Shown here: one piece after another, positions 15,132-28,233 of the stretch
How positions within the stretch are numbered: position 1 is the first letter of the stretch
Layout: every line of letters begins with the position of its first letter
Origin: Nonomuraea fuscirosea
GTDB taxonomy: Bacteria > Actinomycetota > Actinomycetes > Streptosporangiales > Streptosporangiaceae
DNA: 64,000 nucleotides
Reading direction: 5' to 3'
Assembly: GCF_003001935.1 (NCBI RefSeq)
Contig: NZ_PVNG01000003.1
Coordinates: forward strand, 620,001-684,000
The notes under the pieces: model-generated
Database searches by the model: none
What the model was told of the DNA's origin: nothing
Seen by the model: the letters and a program-made list of their open reading frames with translations, nothing else
Made by a program: the position numbers and the translations under genes

Positions 15132-15163
15132 GCCGCCCTCTCCGCACGGGGAGGGCGGCTCTT
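15132..15163 (+). terminator. Rho-independent terminator
   Basis: GCCGCCCTC (15132-15140) pairs with GAGGGCGGC (15151-15159) across a 10-base loop and is followed by TCTTTT. It lies 17 bases after the tiny secreted peptide gene and just before the stop of the convergent siderophore exporter gene. Confidence 0.85.
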
Positions 15164-15191
15164 TTCGTGTGTGGCGGCTTTTGCGGATGGC

Positions 15192-16976
15192 TCAGCGGGC
15201 CACGGCCTGGCGGTAGCCGGCGTCCGTGCCGAGCAGGCCGCGGTGGGTGTCGTCGGCGGTGATGACGCCGCCGTCCAGGACGAGGACGCGGTCGGCGGCG
15301 TCGAGGAAGGCGGGACTGCTGGTGATCACTACGGTGGTGCGGTTCGCGCGGAGCCGGGCGAGGTTGCGTGCGATGAGCTGCTCGGTGACCGCGTCGACGG
15401 CCGTCGTCGGGTCGTGCAGGACCAGGATGCCGGCGTCGGCGGCCAGGGCGCGGGCCAGCGACAGCCGCTGGCGCTGCCCGCCCGACAGGTTCGCGCCGCG
15501 GTCGCGGACGCCGTGGTCGAGCCCCTCGGGGTGGAGGGCGACGACGTCGGTCAGCATGGACGCCGCCACCGCCTCGGGCAGCAGGCGCGCGGTGCCGGAC
15601 GGGTCGATGTTCGTGCGCAGCGTGCCCGCGAAGATCTCTCCGTCGTACGGGTTGACCAGCAGGTGCTCCCTGATCCCTTCGACCGGGAGGTCGGCGAGAT
15701 CCTGCCCGCCGACCCGTACCACGCCCTCGTAGGCACCGGGCGGGACGCGCACGGCCAGGACCGCGGCGAGGTCGGCCGCCGCCTGCGCCTGGTAGGCGGC
15801 GATCGCCACGAACTCGCCGGCGGCCACGTGGAACTTCAGCTCGCGCAGGGACCCGTACCGGACGCCGTCCACCTCCAGGTCGCCGCCGGCGGACGGGCGC
15901 CCCGTGCCCGGGGTCATCACCGGGCGCGCGGCCAGCACGAGCGCCATCCGCTCGGCCGACGCGCGCGCGATCATCACGTATTTCGGCATCTCCGAAAAAA
16001 GCCGGAGCGGCTCCATGATGAACTGCGCCAGCCCGACGGCCATGACCAGCTCGCCGATGCCGATCCGGCCCTCGAACGCGAGCCAGCCGGCCGTCAGGGT
16101 CACCGCGGCGGCGAGGGCCGCGTTGAGCGCCAGCGCGACGCCGGCGTACGCGCCGTTCACCCTGGCCACGGTGATCGCCTGGCTCTTCGCCTCCGTGCTG
16201 ACCCTCCGGTACGACCGGAACGCCGCGTGGTTGCCGCCGAAACCGTGCAACGGGCGCAGGCCGCTGATCAGGTCGGCGACCTTCGCGCCCGCCCGCGCCA
16301 CCCTGGCCTGCTGCTCGCGGGTGCTCGCGCCGATGCGTTTCGACATCACGCTCAGGATCGACAGGATCGCGATCGTGCCCGCGATCACCAGCAGGCCGAG
16401 CCGGACGTCGGCCAGGCCCAGCGCGACCGCCGTGATCAGCACCGCGACCAGCGAGCTGATCAGCAGCGGCACCACCTCGATGATGTCGGCGGTCTGGTCG
16501 GCGTCCTCGGTCGCGATGGTCAGCACCTCGCCGGACTTCAGGCCGGTGTCCCTGGCCACCGGCTGCAGCGCGCTAGCCGCGACCCGCACGCGCCAGCGGT
16601 GGGCCTCGGTCGTGTTCGCCTTCTGCAGGACGCGCATGCCGAACCGCCACGACAGCGACACCGTGGTGATGATCACGGCCAGCGCCGCGATCGACAGGCC
16701 GAGCCGGCCGAGGTCGCGCTCGCGCATCGTGTGCTCGACGATCAGGCCGAGCGCGATCGGGAAGGCGGTCTCGCCGGCCTGGTAGAGGCCCATGAGCAGG
16801 GTGCCGCCCGCCATGGCGCCGACGTTGCGCCGCAGCGTGGTCCGCAGGATCCCCGCGCGCGGGGCCGGCGCGTCAGGAACGGCCGTCTCGTCCGGTGCGG
16901 TCGTCTCGTCAGCAGGGGCCATCTCGTCCGGTGCGGTCATCTCGTCGGGAGTGGTCATCTCGTCAGGAGTGGTCAT
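15192..16976 (-). CDS. ABC exporter half, degenerate ATPase (siderophore)
   Basis: A 594-residue half-transporter: a repeat-containing N-terminus, a six-helix exporter domain (about residues 40-340), then an ATPase domain. The signature LSGGQRQR is intact, but Walker A is destroyed ([12 protein letters not shown] in place of GxxGxGKS/T) and Walker B reads [10 protein letters not shown], so both Mg-Asp and catalytic Glu are replaced. It can therefore supply only a signature motif, and its partner is the protein at 28234-30060, which has the opposite defect. Start ATG 16976 sits inside the NRPS stop region (14-bp overlap); a longer frame to 17051 overlaps the NRPS carrier-domain coding and is rejected. 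Last gene of the siderophore operon; likely exports the finished coelichelin-type siderophore. Confidence 0.88.
   Translation of the reverse strand: MTTPDEMTTPDEMTAPDEMAPADETTAPDETAVPDAPAPRAGILRTTLRRNVGAMAGGTLLMGLYQAGETAFPIALGLIVEHTMRERDLGRLGLSIAALAVIITTVSLSWRFGMRVLQKANTTEAHRWRVRVAASALQPVARDTGLKSGEVLTIATEDADQTADIIEVVPLLISSLVAVLITAVALGLADVRLGLLVIAGTIAILSILSVMSKRIGASTREQQARVARAGAKVADLISGLRPLHGFGGNHAAFRSYRRVSTEAKSQAITVARVNGAYAGVALALNAALAAAVTLTAGWLAFEGRIGIGELVMAVGLAQFIMEPLRLFSEMPKYVMIARASAERMALVLAARPVMTPGTGRPSAGGDLEVDGVRYGSLRELKFHVAAGEFVAIAAYQAQAAADLAAVLAVRVPPGAYEGVVRVGGQDLADLPVEGIREHLLVNPYDGEIFAGTLRTNIDPSGTARLLPEAVAASMLTDVVALHPEGLDHGVRDRGANLSGGQRQRLSLARALAADAGILVLHDPTTAVDAVTEQLIARNLARLRANRTTVVITSSPAFLDAADRVLVLDGGVITADDTHRGLLGTDAGYRQAVAR
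16869..16976 (-). repeat. 18-bp tandem repeats at the NRPS/exporter junction
   Basis: Six 18-bp units encode [30 protein letters not shown] and TAVPDA at the very N-terminus of the exporter. Four begin with ATG, so several in-frame starts are possible, and the first copy overlaps the NRPS stop codon. Likely formed by replication slippage; may vary between strains. Confidence 0.8.
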
Positions 16977-19900
16977 CGAGGTGCCGGGCGATCGCTTCCG
17001 GGGTACGCAGGGCGTACAGGTCACGGATGGTGATCCTGGGGCCGTACTCACGGCGGAGCAGCCCGACCAGCCGCACCGCCAGCATGGAGTGTCCCCCGAG
17101 GGACAGGAAGTCGCTCACCGCGCTCACCTCGTCATCATCCAGGTCCAGGGCCTCGGCGAAGAACTCGCACACCAGGATCTCGTTCTCGGTCGCCGGCCGC
17201 CGCTCGCCCGCCGTGCTCAGCGCGCCCAGCGGCTTGGCCTCGGGCAGCGCCTTGACGTCGGCCTTGCCGTTCACGGTCAGCGGGATCGCGGCCACCTCGG
17301 CGTAGTGGGTGGGCCGCAGGAAGTCCGGCAGCCCCGCGCCCACCTCGGCGGCCACCCGCGCCAGGTCGGCGCCGTCCAGCACGAGGTAGGCGGCCAGTCG
17401 GTACGCGCCGTCCACCTGCGGGTCCGGCTGGGCGACCGCGGCGGCGAACCGTACCGCGGGATGCGCGGTGAAGGCGGCCTCGACCTCGCCCGGCTCGACC
17501 CGATGGCCGCGGATCTTGACCTGCTGGTCGGTGCGGCCCAGGTAGGCGAGATTCCCGTCCGGCCGCCGCAGCACGAGGTCGCCGGTGCGGTACATGCGCT
17601 CGCCCGGCTCCCCGTACGGGCACGCGACGAACCGGTGCGCCGTCTGACCCGGCTGCCCGAGGTAACCGCGGGCGATGCCGACGCCCGACACGTACAGCTC
17701 GCCGGGCACGCCGTCCGGCACGGGGCGCAGCCACGGGTCCAGCACGTACACGTCGGTGTTGTCGATCGGCACGCCCACCACCGGGTCCTGGCACTCGAAC
17801 GTGCCGACGCCGAGGGTGTTGATCGTGTACTCGGTCGGGCCGTACAGGTTGTAGCCGACCGTGCCCTCCGTCTCGTCGAGACGCCGCCACAGCCCCGGCG
17901 TGACCGCCTCGCCGCCCAGCAGCACCAGCGGCGGCCGCCGTCCCGGGTCGTCGAGCAGCCCCTCGGCCACCAGTTGCTGCGCGTAGGTGGGGGTCACGTT
18001 GACGACGTCGATCGTGTGCCGCAGGCAGTACTCGACCAGCCGGGGCGCGTCGCGGCGCAGCTCCTCGTCGCAGATGTGCACCTCGTGGCCGTCGGCGAGC
18101 CAGAGCAGCTCCTCCCACGACATGTCGAACGCGAACGACACGGTGTGCGCGATCCGGAAGATCCGGTGCCCGTGCTCGGCCAGCACCGGCTCGAAGATCC
18201 GGCGCTGGTGGTTGATCAGCATGTTGGTCAGCCCGGCGTACTCGGTGACGACGCCCTTGGGCCTGCCGGTCGAGCCCGAGGTGTAGATGACGTACGCCGG
18301 GTGGCGCAGCCGGCCGGGGTCGTCCGGCGCGAACGTCGCCACCGGCTCGGCCTCCGGCAGCGGCCGATCCAGCTCGATCAGGTCGGCCCGCGGCCGTGGC
18401 CGGTCCGGCTCGATCGGCTCGCCGCCCCCCGCCGCGCCGGTGAGGCGGGGGGAGACGGCGCTCACGGTGAGGATCACGTCCGGGCGGGCGTCGGCGACGA
18501 TCGCGGCGATCCGTTCGTCCGGATGGTCCAGCTCCAGCGGCACGTACGCGGCCCCGACACGCAGCACCGCGAACAGCGCCACGATCGAGTCGAGCGAGCG
18601 CGGGATCGCCAGGCCCACGGTCCTGTCCGGCCCGAGCCCGCGCGCGGCGAGCACCCCCGCCACGGCCCGGCTGCGCTCCTGGAGCTGCCCGAACGTCATC
18701 GTCCTGCCGTCGGCGACGAGCGCGACCCGCCCCGGGCTGCGCTCCGCCGCCCGGTCGAACCGGTCGACCACGGTGTCGGTGCCGACCTCCGTGCGCGGGG
18801 CCCGCTCAGGCTCCGGCCCGAACCCGGGCAGACCGCCCACGGGCCCGGTCGCGCGGGCCACCTCGCCGAGCACGCGCAGATAGTCGTCGAGCAGGGCGCG
18901 GGCGCGTTCCGGGTCGTCGTCGCGGTACTCCAGCTTGATCGTGAACCGCTCGCCCGGCGTGATCACCCAGGTGAACGGGTAGTGCGTGGAGTCGTCCGCT
19001 CTGACCGAGGTGATGCCGTGGCGGGCGTTCATCGCGGCCAGCGCGTCCAGGTCCAGGAAGTTCTGCAGCACGAACAGGTTGTCGAACAGGGTGTCGTGCC
19101 CGCCGGCCCGCTGGATCTCGCCCAGCCCCAGGTGCTCGTGCTCCATCGCGGCGACCCTGGCCGCCTGCACGCCCGACAGGTATTCGCCCACCGTCTCGTA
19201 CGGGCGGGGCCGCGTCCACATGGGCACGGTGTTGAGCAGCACGCCGACGATGCCGTCCAGACCCGCGCCCTCGCGGCCGGAGACGGTCACCCCGAACACG
19301 GCGTCACCGCGGCCGGTGTGCGCGCCGAGCAACAGGCCGAACGCGCCGGTCAGCAGCGAGTTCAGGGTGACGGCGTGCGTTCTGGCCGCCTCCCTGAGCA
19401 GGTCGGACTGCTCGGCGGACAGCGTGTGCACGAGCGCCCGCGGCAGGGCGTCCGAGAGGACCGGCGCCGGCCCGGCCAGCAGCGTCGGGCCCGGCAGCCC
19501 GGCCAGATGCTCGGCCCAGAAACGCCGCGACGGGTCCGGATCCCTGGCGTCGAGCGCGCGGGCGTACTCCTCGAAACTCGGCGCGGCCGGCACCGGGCCA
19601 AGCGGCTCGCCCACTGGCCCCGAGGTCGGTGGCTCGTCTGCGAGGGCCGTCTCGTAGGCGTCGAACAGGTCGCGCAGCACGATCTCCCGCGACCAGCCGT
19701 CCCACAGCAGCAGGTGGTAGCTCAACAGCAGGCCGTCCCGGCCGTCCGGCCGGCGTACCACGGTCAGCCGGATCAGCGGGGGCTCGCCCGGGTCGAAGCC
19801 GGTGTCGCGGTCCCTCGCGCACAGGGCCTCGACCTCGGCGTCCGTCGACAGGGCGATCGTCCGCACGCCGACGCGCCGGCCGGCCGCGAGCACCTGGACG

Positions 19901-22900
19901 GGGTTCCCGGCCGCGTCGGTGGCGAAGCCGGCGCCCACGACCGGGTGCCGGGCGATCACGTACGCCATCGCCTCGGCCAGGGCGCCGGGGTCGAGCCGCC
20001 GGTCGAAGGTGAAGTAGTTCTGCGCGACGTAGTGACCGGCCGAGCCCGCGAGCTGGGCCTGGAAGAACAGGCCGCGCTGCAACGGGGTCACCGGGGCCGT
20101 CCGCTCGGCCGTCGCGGCGGCCTCGGCGACCTGCTCCAGGGCCTGCCGCCAGTACGCGGTGAGCTCGTCGGGCACCGCGTCCGCCAGGGTGAAGGCGGCG
20201 CGCAGGGTGCCGGTGCCCGCGTCGATCCAGGCGTTGACCTCGACCGCGTACGGGCTGCCCTGGTCGCCGCCGGTGATGTGCAGCGCCTGGGACTCGGTGG
20301 CCCGGCCGAGGTAGTTGAACAGCACCTGCGGGCGGGCCCTCAGCAGCGGGGCCGTCTGCGGGTTGAGGTACCTCAGCCGGCCGTAGGCGACATGATCGGC
20401 TTCGTCCGGCTGACGTTCGGTGAGCTCCCGCGCCGCGGCGACCGGGTCGGTGTGCGGTGTGAGCCGTACGGGGGCGATGGAGGTGAACCAGCCGACCGTG
20501 CGGGCGTAGTCGTGCCGGTCGCCCGCCGGGACGCGGCCATGGCGTTCCAGCTCGATCGCCAGGTCGGTGGGTGCGGCCTGGACGCGGGTCAGCGCGGCAC
20601 GCAGCGCGCCGCACAGCAACTCGGTGAGCCCGAGCCCGAGCGCGACGGGCGCGGTGCGGGCCACGGCGGTGGTCAACTCGGGCGGGAGCTCCACGGTGGT
20701 CTCACACAGAGTCGTTGGCTCGCCTGTCGCCTTGGACAGCAGCGGGGGCGCCTGGAGTGTGGTGATCCAGCGGTCGAGGGTGCCGACCGCCTGGGCCTGG
20801 GTGGCTTCCGTGGCCAGGGCGTCGGCGTACTCGGCGTAGGAGGTGGTCGGCGGGGTGAGCGGCGTGCCGCGCAGGGCGGTGGCCAGGTCGTCCAGCAGGA
20901 TCAGCCAGGACACCGCGTCCACGGCCAGGTGGTGCACGGCGATCACCAGCGTCCGGCTCGCCGCCAGCCACGCGAACGCCACCACCTCCCCGGCCTCGGG
21001 ATCGAGCCGCCCGGCCAGCTCGTCCGCCAGGGCCGCCGGGTCGGTGACTGCCTCCGGGCGGGTGACGGTGATCCGGTGGGGCGGGTCGGTGCGCAGGGTC
21101 CATACGCCGTGTTCGGTACGCAGCCGCAGCCGCAGCATCGGGTGCGCGGCCACGACGGCGTTCGCGGCGCGCTCGACGTCCTCGAACCGGGTGCCCTCAG
21201 GCGCCACCAGCGTCCTGGCCTGGGCGAACCTGGCCAGCGAGCCGCCCAGCTCCCGCTGACGCAGGATGATCGGCGTGGGCGTCAGCGGGCCGTCCTCGTG
21301 ACGGACGGGTGCCGTGACCGGCGGGGCGTGGGTGCGCACGTGGGCGGCGAGCGCACGCGGGGTCCTGAGCAGGAACACGTCGCGCGGCGTGATCGGCAGT
21401 CCGAGCGCCCTGGCCCGGTTGACCACGGTGATGGCGACGATGCTGTCCCCACCGGCGACGAAGAAGTCGGTGTCGGCATCCGCGTCAACGCCGGAAAGCG
21501 CCTCCCCGAAGACCTTGACCAGCGCGGCGAGTGCGCCGTCCCCGGCGGGCACGGGCCGCTCGTGGGCGGACGAGGTGCGGCCGAGAGCGGATGCGCGCCG
21601 GTCGTGTACGAACGCACTTCCGTCGAGGGTGGATGCGGTCTGGTCGAGGCGAGACCTGGTCGTGTCAGGGGTAGACGTGGGGCGGTCGTTCACGAGTGTG
21701 GCGGGCGGGCTGTCCCACGAGTCGCCGGTCGCGTACGTCGGCGCGTCGTCCAGGGCGGTCGCGCGTTCGGTGAGGGCTGTGCGGTCCAGCTTGCCGTTCA
21801 CCGTGAGGGGGAGGGCGTCCACGTGCAGCACGCGGCCGGGGACCATGTGCGCGGGGAGCTTCGCCGACAGCGGGCCGGTGAGGTCATCGGACACCTGCCC
21901 CACCACATGCGCCACCAGATGGCCGCCGCCGGCCGCCACGGTGACGGCCACGTCCACGACGCCGTCCAGTCCCCTGATCGCCGACTCCACCTCGCCCAGC
22001 TCGATGCGGAAGCCCTTGAGCTGCACCTGGTCGTCGGCCCGTCCGACGAACTCCAGCTCGCCGTCGATCGTCCGCCGGGCCAGGTCACCCGTGTGGTACA
22101 TCCGGGACCCGTCACCCGCGAACGGGTCGGCCACGAACCGGCTCGCGGTCAGCCCCGGCCGGCCCAGGTAACCAAGCGAAACCTGGTCGCCCGCGACGTA
22201 GATGCCGCCCACCCGGCCCGGCGGCACCGGGCGGAGCCGGTCGTCGAGCAGGTAGGTGGTCAGGCCGGGGATCGGGCCGCCGATCGGGCTGACGTCCCCG
22301 GCGGTGAAGTCGTCGCCGGTCAGGACCCGGTGGGTGACGTGCACCGTGGTCTCGGTGATGCCGTACATGTTGACCAGCTCGGGCGAGGCGGTGCCGTACC
22401 GCTCGACCCAGCCGCGCAGCCGTCCCAGATCGAGCGCCTCGCCGCCGAAGATGATCCGGCGCAGCGACGTGACGGGCCGGCCGGCGTGCCGGTCGGCCTC
22501 GGCGAACTGGTAGAAGGCGGACGGGGTCTGGTTCAGCACGGTCACCCCGCGCTCGCGGACCAGGCGGTGGAAGTCGAGCGGGGAGCGGGTCAGCGCGTAC
22601 TCGGCCAGCAGCAGCTCACCGCCGTACGCCAGCGCGCCCCACAGCTCCCACACCGCGAAGTCGAAAGAGAAGGAGTGGAACTGCACCCACACGTCGTCCG
22701 GGCCGAACCCCATGTCGGGCTGGGTGCCGGCGAGCAGCGCCACCACGCTGGAGTGCGGCACCACGACACCCTTGGGCCGGCCGGTCGATCCCGAGGTGTA
22801 GATGACGTATGCCGGGTCGTTCCAGTCGGCTTCGGCCATGGCTGCGGCGGTGTCCGACGGCACCTCGCCATCCCGCGCGTCCGACGGCGCCCCCCGATCC

Positions 22901-25900
22901 CGGCCGTCCGGCGGCTGCTCGCCCTCCTGCCCGGGCAGCGACACCTCGCCGTCCAGTGTGAGCACCCGGGCCGGCACTCCCGCCCTGGTCGCCAGCTCAG
23001 TGAAACGCTCCCGTTCCGTCCCGTCCACGAGGACGACCTTCGGGGCGGCGTCGGCGAGCACGTACGCCAGCCGTTCGTCCGGATAGGCCAGGTCCAGCGG
23101 CACGTACGCGCCGCCCGCGCTGACGACCGCGATCAGCGCGACGACCTGCTCCAGCGAGCGCGGAACGGCGACCGCGACCCGCTCGCCCGGCCGCACCCCG
23201 GCGGCGCGCAGCGCCATGGCCAGCTCGTCCTTGGCCGCGGCCAGCTCGCCGTAGGTCATCGATCGGGTGCCGCCGTCGAGCGCGCACTGGGTGACGGCGG
23301 TGGCGGCCGGGTCACGGCGCGCGGCGGCGTCGAACAGCCCCCCCAGGGTCACCGGCGTGATCACCCCGTCCGCGTTCACCGCCGCGGTGACCGGTGAGTC
23401 CGGTCGGGTGAGCAGGCCGGTGAGGGTGCGGGTGAAGGTCAGCAGGACCGCCCGCGCCCGTGACTCCCGCAGCAGCTCCCCGTCATAGATCAGGTTGAAC
23501 CGGGCCCGCCCGCCCGCCTCCCGCTCGACCACCAGCGTCAGCGGATAGTGCGGCGCCCCCTCGTTCACCAGGTCGCTGATGACGAACTCGTCGCCGGGCC
23601 TGCGCAGGGACGCCACGTCCGTCGGCACGTCGAACACCACCAGCGTGTCGAACAGCGTCCCGCTCCCGGCCAGGCGGCCGATCCGGGTCAGGGAGACGTG
23701 CTGGTGCTCCAGCACCGCGCTCTGGTGCTCCCGTACCGAGGCGAGCAGGTCACGCGCCGTCGTGTCGTTCGACCACCGGACCCGTACGGGGATCGTGTTG
23801 ATGAGCAGCCCCACCATGTCCTTGATGCCCGGAACGTCCGCGTCGCGCCCGGACACCGTGGACCCGAACACCACGTCCCGCCCCTGCAGGATCCCGCCCA
23901 GCGTCACCGCCCACGCGCTGTGCACGGCGACGCTCAGCGGCACGCCGGCCGCCCGCGCGGCGGCGTCGACGTCGCCGTCCAGCGCCGCGAGGTCCTCACC
24001 GGAGACGCCGGTCTCCGCGAACCGCCCCGACGGGGTGTGTCCCTCGGCGACCAGCGACGGGCCGGGCAGCCCGGCGAGCTGCTCGCGCCACACCCGGTCG
24101 CTCTCGTCGCCGTCACGCGCCGCGAGCGCGCGCACGTGCCCGGCGAATCCGTCCCGTACGTGCACGCTCCCCGGCGCGTGGTACTCGGCCAGCAGCGCCC
24201 GCAGCATCGGCGGCACCGACCAGCCGTCGGCGACGATGTGGTGCACGGTCTGCACCAGGACGCTCCGCCCCGGCCCGGTACGGACGAGCGTGTAGCGCGT
24301 CAGCGGCCCCGCGGCCAGGTCGAACCCGGCGCGGCGGTCACGTTCGGCCAGGTCGCGCAGCTCGTCACCGGTGATGCCGGGACGATCGAGGGTGCGGAAG
24401 GGCGCCGTCACGCCGCTCTCCAGCACCGAGACCACCCGGCCGTCGGCGAGGGCGACGAACCGGGCGGCCAGGTTCGGATGAAGGGCGAGCAGCCGGGTGG
24501 CCGCGGCCGCGAGCCGGCCGGCGTCCACCTCACCGTCGAGCATCAGGATCTGCTGCTCGACGTAGCTGCCGGCCGAGTCGTCGTCGAAGACCGAGTGGAA
24601 GTACAGGCCCTCCTGCAGCGGCGTCAGCGGCAGGACGTCGAGCAGCGCCGGGCCGTCGAGCGCGTCCACGTCGGCCTGCGTGAGGGTGACCGCGGCGAAG
24701 TCGCTGGGGGAGTGGCCGCCGGTGTCGAGCGCGGCCAGCCCGGTCAAGGCCCGCAGGAAGTACCCGCCGATGGTGGCGACGTCCTCGTCGGTGAACAGCC
24801 CGTCCGGCCACGAGATGCTGGTGACCAGCTCGTACGCCCCCGTCGCCCCGGGCTCGGCGATGGCGTTGAACTCCAGGGCGCGCGGCAGCCGCATCTTCGG
24901 ATCGCGCTTCTCGCCCAGTTGCCCGGTGGCGCCGGCGAGCTGCCAGTCCCCGGGCGTGCCCGCGTCGTAGCGGCCCAGGTAGTTGAAGAGCACCTGCGGG
25001 GCGGGCGCGTCGAACGCGACGCCGGCCAGGTACCGCAGGGCCCCGTAGGAGATCCCGTTGTCCGGCACCCGGGCGAGATCCTCCTTGACCGCCTTGAGCG
25101 CGGCCGACAGATAGGCGGGGCCGGTGAGGTCGGCCGCCGCGCCGGGGTCCACGGTCACCGGGAACAACGTGGTGAACCAGCCCACCGTCCGCGACAGGTC
25201 GGGCTCGAAACCGGCGGCGCCGGCCACGAACCGCGCCTCCCGGCCGTGCCCTTCGAGCTCGATGTGCGCGAACGTCTGCTCCTGCCCGAGGTCGCGCCGC
25301 CACCGGGCGAGGGCGACGGCGAGCGCGGTCAGCAGGACGTCGCCGACCCCGGCGTGGAACCTGGCGGGCACCTCGCCGAGCAGCGCCGCCGTGACGTCGG
25401 GCCCGGCCGTGACGGTGCGTACCCGTTCCCTGGCGACGACGTCGGAGCCGGTGAGGGGACGCCGGCCGAGCGGGCGGTCGGGACCGGGCAGGGGGCGCTG
25501 GAAGTGGCCGGGGTCCGCCTCGGACGCCGCCCGTTCCAGCAGCTGCGCCCAGCGCCGGAACGACGTGCCCACCGGCGGCGGCTCGACCGGCGTGCCCGAG
25601 GCGAGCTGCCGCCACCCTGTGGCCAGGTCGTCCATCAGCACCCGCCACGAGACGCCGTCGATCACCACGTGGTGGGCGGCCAGCACGAGCTGCCGGGACG
25701 CGCGCCGCCACACGGCCCGCAGCATCACGCCGTCGTCCGGGCTCAGCCCCGCGGTGGCGAGCTCCACACACTCGTCGAGCGGCCGGTCGCTCTCCTCCCA
25801 GCTCGCCACGGCCGTGTCAGGCTCGGGGACGTGGAACCCCCACGGCTCGTCGCGGACCAGCCGGGCGCGCAGCATGTCGTGCCGCCTGACCAGGGCGGTG

Positions 25901-28209
25901 AGCAACTCGCCGAGGGCGTCGGCGGTGAGCCCGTCCGGCGTGTTGAGCACCACGGACTGCACGAAACCGTCGATCGCGTCCGTGGTCCCGGCGAGCCAGC
26001 GCACGATGGGTGTGCCCGCGAAGGGACCGGTCGGGACGTCCTGAAGGTCCGCCGACGCGGCCTCGGCCGGGACGGCCACCGCCGCCAGCGCGCCCACGGT
26101 GAGGTTGGTGAAGATCTGCGTCGCGGTGACGTGCAGGCCCGCGTCGCGCAACGCGCTCATCAGGGAGATCGCCATGAGGCTGTCGCCGCCGAGCCGGAAG
26201 AAGTTCTGGTCCGGGCCGACCTCCTCCAGCCGCAGCACGGAGGCGACGGCCGCGCACACGACCCGCTCGTTCTCGGTGGCGGGCGCGGCGGCCGAGCCGG
26301 TACGGAGCTCCGGCTCGGGCAGCGCGGCGCGGTCCAGCTTGCCGTTCGCGGTGAGGGGGAACTCCTTCAGCACGACGACGTGGGCCGGCACCATGTACTC
26401 GACCAGGTGCTCGGCGGCCCACGCCCGGACCTCGTCGGGGCTCAGGCCGCCGTCGCCGGAGACGGGGATGACGTACCCGACCAGATAGGTGCCGCCGGCT
26501 GCGTTCTTCCTGGCGACGACGCAGGTGTGCCGGACACGGGGGTGCTCGGCGAGGCCGATCTCGACGTCCTCGATCTCCAGCCGCATGCCGCGGATCTTGA
26601 CCTGGTTGTCGGCCCGGCCGAGGAAGTCCAGGGACCCGTCGGGGGCGAAGCGGGCCAGGTCGCCGGTGCGGTACAGGCGGGAGCCGTCGCCGGCGAACGG
26701 GTTCGCCACGAAGCGGGAGGCGGTCAGGCCGGGCGCGTTGACGTAGCCGCGGCCGAGCAGGAAACCGCCTGCGTACAGCTCGCCGCCGACGCCGAAGGGG
26801 ACCGGGCGCAGCTCGTCGTCCAGCACGTACAGCTGCGTGTTGGGGTTGGCACGGCCGATCGAGGTGGACAGTCGTTCGGCGGCGCCCCGGTAGATCACGT
26901 GCGAGACGCCGATCGTCGTCTCAGCCGGGCCGTAGCCGTGGTACATGGGGATGCCGAGCCGGGTGCGGAAGCGTTCGTACAGGTCGGGGGTGAGCACCTC
27001 GCCGCCGCACCACACGTGCCGCAGGCTGTCCAGCCGCCCGGAGCCGCCCTCGATCTCCAGCAGCACGTCCAGCATGGACGACACCAGATAGGTGAACGTG
27101 ACGCGCTGCCCGGCGATCACGCTCAGCAGGTGGTGCGGGTCGCGTTCGCCGCCGGGCCGCAGCACCACCAGCCGGCCGCCGCACACCAGCGGCAGGAAGA
27201 TCTCGTTGATGGAGATGTCGAACGACAGCGGCGCCTTGAACAGCGACGCGTCGTCATGGCCGAAGCCGAGGATCTCGCGGCTCTGCCACAGCAGCCGCTC
27301 GCTGATCGCCTCGTGCCGGATCATCGCGCCCTTGGGCCGCCCGGTCGAACCGGAGGTGAAGATCACGTACGCCAGCGCGGGGCCGGGGATGTCCCCACCG
27401 GTGTCCCCGGTCGGGTAAGCGCCGAACCGCCACGCGTCCAGATCGACGGCCACGGCCTCCGGCTCGCCCGCCGCGCCCGCGCCCGAGCCGTCGAGCTGCA
27501 GCACCACGCCGGCGTCCGCGATCACGACCGCCCGGCGCGCGGCCGGCCAGCGCGGGTCCAGCGGCACGAACGCGCCCCCGGCCTGCAGCACGGCCAGCAG
27601 GCCGAGCACCATCTCGGCGGAGCGGTCCAGCGAGACGCCGACGATCTGCTCGGCGGTGAGACCGCGTTCGATCAGGTGGTGGGCGAGCTGGTTGGACAGC
27701 GCGGCCGCCTCGCGGTAGGTCAGCGACCGCCGCTCGTCCACGATGGCGACGGCGTCCGGCCTGGTCCTGGCCTGCTCGCGGAACATCTCCACGATGGTGG
27801 GGCGCTCCCGGTCGGCCCTGGTGTCGTTCCACCTGGCCAGGGTCTCCAGCCGGGCCGCCACACTGGAGGGGCCCACGGTGCCGACCGGCCGGTCGGGGAA
27901 GTCGGCCAGGTCGTCCAGCGCCAGCTGCGCCTCGGCCGGGTCGACGCCGCCGGGCACGACGATGCTCCGGCCGTCCGCACCGACCTCCCACCCCGCGACA
28001 CGCTCATGGTCTCCCGCCCAGTCGAGGACGTCGGCGAACGGGGTCGCGGGGGTGAGGTCCAGCCGGTCGGGGCTCTGGCCGGTGGCCCAGTAGGCGAGCC
28101 CGGCGGCGCAGGCCAGGGTGATGGTCCTGTCGGAACGGTCACCGGTCCGCCGGCGCACGCCGGCCAGTCGCGCGGGAGAGAGCGATACGAGACGAGGGCT
28201 CGCTTCCAT
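16963..28209 (-). CDS. cchH: Three-module NRPS, coelichelin-type siderophore synthetase
   Basis: A 3748-residue synthetase. Domain order: A1 (about 130-630), T1 (Ser677), E1 ([10 protein letters not shown] at 846), C (HHIVADG at 1323), A2 (1625-2145), T2 (Ser2256), E2 ([10 protein letters not shown] at 2426), C (YHLLLWDG at 2831), A3 (3145-3655), T3 (Ser3708). There is no thioesterase. Reading the specificity pockets against GrsA gives A1 D-I-N-Y-W-G-G-I-G (formyl-hydroxyornithine), A2 D-F-W-N-I-G-M-V-H (Thr) and A3 D-M-E-N-L-G-L-I-N (hydroxyornithine), the set known for coelichelin CchH. Oddities: Tyr for the first His of the second C domain, and a roughly 75-residue Ser/Thr/Asp/Arg-rich linker between A2 and T2. 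The starter A1 has a 110-residue remnant-like N-terminus. It sits between the two exporter halves in one operon. Confidence 0.95.
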   Translation of the reverse strand: MEASPRLVSLSPARLAGVRRRTGDRSDRTITLACAAGLAYWATGQSPDRLDLTPATPFADVLDWAGDHERVAGWEVGADGRSIVVPGGVDPAEAQLALDDLADFPDRPVGTVGPSSVAARLETLARWNDTRADRERPTIVEMFREQARTRPDAVAIVDERRSLTYREAAALSNQLAHHLIERGLTAEQIVGVSLDRSAEMVLGLLAVLQAGGAFVPLDPRWPAARRAVVIADAGVVLQLDGSGAGAAGEPEAVAVDLDAWRFGAYPTGDTGGDIPGPALAYVIFTSGSTGRPKGAMIRHEAISERLLWQSREILGFGHDDASLFKAPLSFDISINEIFLPLVCGGRLVVLRPGGERDPHHLLSVIAGQRVTFTYLVSSMLDVLLEIEGGSGRLDSLRHVWCGGEVLTPDLYERFRTRLGIPMYHGYGPAETTIGVSHVIYRGAAERLSTSIGRANPNTQLYVLDDELRPVPFGVGGELYAGGFLLGRGYVNAPGLTASRFVANPFAGDGSRLYRTGDLARFAPDGSLDFLGRADNQVKIRGMRLEIEDVEIGLAEHPRVRHTCVVARKNAAGGTYLVGYVIPVSGDGGLSPDEVRAWAAEHLVEYMVPAHVVVLKEFPLTANGKLDRAALPEPELRTGSAAAPATENERVVCAAVASVLRLEEVGPDQNFFRLGGDSLMAISLMSALRDAGLHVTATQIFTNLTVGALAAVAVPAEAASADLQDVPTGPFAGTPIVRWLAGTTDAIDGFVQSVVLNTPDGLTADALGELLTALVRRHDMLRARLVRDEPWGFHVPEPDTAVASWEESDRPLDECVELATAGLSPDDGVMLRAVWRRASRQLVLAAHHVVIDGVSWRVLMDDLATGWRQLASGTPVEPPPVGTSFRRWAQLLERAASEADPGHFQRPLPGPDRPLGRRPLTGSDVVARERVRTVTAGPDVTAALLGEVPARFHAGVGDVLLTALAVALARWRRDLGQEQTFAHIELEGHGREARFVAGAAGFEPDLSRTVGWFTTLFPVTVDPGAAADLTGPAYLSAALKAVKEDLARVPDNGISYGALRYLAGVAFDAPAPQVLFNYLGRYDAGTPGDWQLAGATGQLGEKRDPKMRLPRALEFNAIAEPGATGAYELVTSISWPDGLFTDEDVATIGGYFLRALTGLAALDTGGHSPSDFAAVTLTQADVDALDGPALLDVLPLTPLQEGLYFHSVFDDDSAGSYVEQQILMLDGEVDAGRLAAAATRLLALHPNLAARFVALADGRVVSVLESGVTAPFRTLDRPGITGDELRDLAERDRRAGFDLAAGPLTRYTLVRTGPGRSVLVQTVHHIVADGWSVPPMLRALLAEYHAPGSVHVRDGFAGHVRALAARDGDESDRVWREQLAGLPGPSLVAEGHTPSGRFAETGVSGEDLAALDGDVDAAARAAGVPLSVAVHSAWAVTLGGILQGRDVVFGSTVSGRDADVPGIKDMVGLLINTIPVRVRWSNDTTARDLLASVREHQSAVLEHQHVSLTRIGRLAGSGTLFDTLVVFDVPTDVASLRRPGDEFVISDLVNEGAPHYPLTLVVEREAGGRARFNLIYDGELLRESRARAVLLTFTRTLTGLLTRPDSPVTAAVNADGVITPVTLGGLFDAAARRDPAATAVTQCALDGGTRSMTYGELAAAKDELAMALRAAGVRPGERVAVAVPRSLEQVVALIAVVSAGGAYVPLDLAYPDERLAYVLADAAPKVVLVDGTERERFTELATRAGVPARVLTLDGEVSLPGQEGEQPPDGRDRGAPSDARDGEVPSDTAAAMAEADWNDPAYVIYTSGSTGRPKGVVVPHSSVVALLAGTQPDMGFGPDDVWVQFHSFSFDFAVWELWGALAYGGELLLAEYALTRSPLDFHRLVRERGVTVLNQTPSAFYQFAEADRHAGRPVTSLRRIIFGGEALDLGRLRGWVERYGTASPELVNMYGITETTVHVTHRVLTGDDFTAGDVSPIGGPIPGLTTYLLDDRLRPVPPGRVGGIYVAGDQVSLGYLGRPGLTASRFVADPFAGDGSRMYHTGDLARRTIDGELEFVGRADDQVQLKGFRIELGEVESAIRGLDGVVDVAVTVAAGGGHLVAHVVGQVSDDLTGPLSAKLPAHMVPGRVLHVDALPLTVNGKLDRTALTERATALDDAPTYATGDSWDSPPATLVNDRPTSTPDTTRSRLDQTASTLDGSAFVHDRRASALGRTSSAHERPVPAGDGALAALVKVFGEALSGVDADADTDFFVAGGDSIVAITVVNRARALGLPITPRDVFLLRTPRALAAHVRTHAPPVTAPVRHEDGPLTPTPIILRQRELGGSLARFAQARTLVAPEGTRFEDVERAANAVVAAHPMLRLRLRTEHGVWTLRTDPPHRITVTRPEAVTDPAALADELAGRLDPEAGEVVAFAWLAASRTLVIAVHHLAVDAVSWLILLDDLATALRGTPLTPPTTSYAEYADALATEATQAQAVGTLDRWITTLQAPPLLSKATGEPTTLCETTVELPPELTTAVARTAPVALGLGLTELLCGALRAALTRVQAAPTDLAIELERHGRVPAGDRHDYARTVGWFTSIAPVRLTPHTDPVAAARELTERQPDEADHVAYGRLRYLNPQTAPLLRARPQVLFNYLGRATESQALHITGGDQGSPYAVEVNAWIDAGTGTLRAAFTLADAVPDELTAYWRQALEQVAEAAATAERTAPVTPLQRGLFFQAQLAGSAGHYVAQNYFTFDRRLDPGALAEAMAYVIARHPVVGAGFATDAAGNPVQVLAAGRRVGVRTIALSTDAEVEALCARDRDTGFDPGEPPLIRLTVVRRPDGRDGLLLSYHLLLWDGWSREIVLRDLFDAYETALADEPPTSGPVGEPLGPVPAAPSFEEYARALDARDPDPSRRFWAEHLAGLPGPTLLAGPAPVLSDALPRALVHTLSAEQSDLLREAARTHAVTLNSLLTGAFGLLLGAHTGRGDAVFGVTVSGREGAGLDGIVGVLLNTVPMWTRPRPYETVGEYLSGVQAARVAAMEHEHLGLGEIQRAGGHDTLFDNLFVLQNFLDLDALAAMNARHGITSVRADDSTHYPFTWVITPGERFTIKLEYRDDDPERARALLDDYLRVLGEVARATGPVGGLPGFGPEPERAPRTEVGTDTVVDRFDRAAERSPGRVALVADGRTMTFGQLQERSRAVAGVLAARGLGPDRTVGLAIPRSLDSIVALFAVLRVGAAYVPLELDHPDERIAAIVADARPDVILTVSAVSPRLTGAAGGGEPIEPDRPRPRADLIELDRPLPEAEPVATFAPDDPGRLRHPAYVIYTSGSTGRPKGVVTEYAGLTNMLINHQRRIFEPVLAEHGHRIFRIAHTVSFAFDMSWEELLWLADGHEVHICDEELRRDAPRLVEYCLRHTIDVVNVTPTYAQQLVAEGLLDDPGRRPPLVLLGGEAVTPGLWRRLDETEGTVGYNLYGPTEYTINTLGVGTFECQDPVVGVPIDNTDVYVLDPWLRPVPDGVPGELYVSGVGIARGYLGQPGQTAHRFVACPYGEPGERMYRTGDLVLRRPDGNLAYLGRTDQQVKIRGHRVEPGEVEAAFTAHPAVRFAAAVAQPDPQVDGAYRLAAYLVLDGADLARVAAEVGAGLPDFLRPTHYAEVAAIPLTVNGKADVKALPEAKPLGALSTAGERRPATENEILVCEFFAEALDLDDDEVSAVSDFLSLGGHSMLAVRLVGLLRREYGPRITIRDLYALRTPEAIARHLDDHS

Positions 28210-28233
28210 CAGCCATCCTTCGATAGTCAGGTT

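Noticed and set aside
16977..17051. Upstream start for the siderophore exporter half
   Set aside because: Would overlap the NRPS carrier-domain coding; ATG 16976 at the NRPS stop is the natural coupled start.
16963..17100. C-terminal thioesterase on the NRPS
   Set aside because: The protein ends right after the third carrier domain (Ser3708) with no hydrolase motif.
16792..23397. 2201-codon open frame on the plus strand
   Set aside because: Antisense to the NRPS. Its translation is Arg/Val/Gln/His-rich with no domain, a GC-skew shadow of the real gene.
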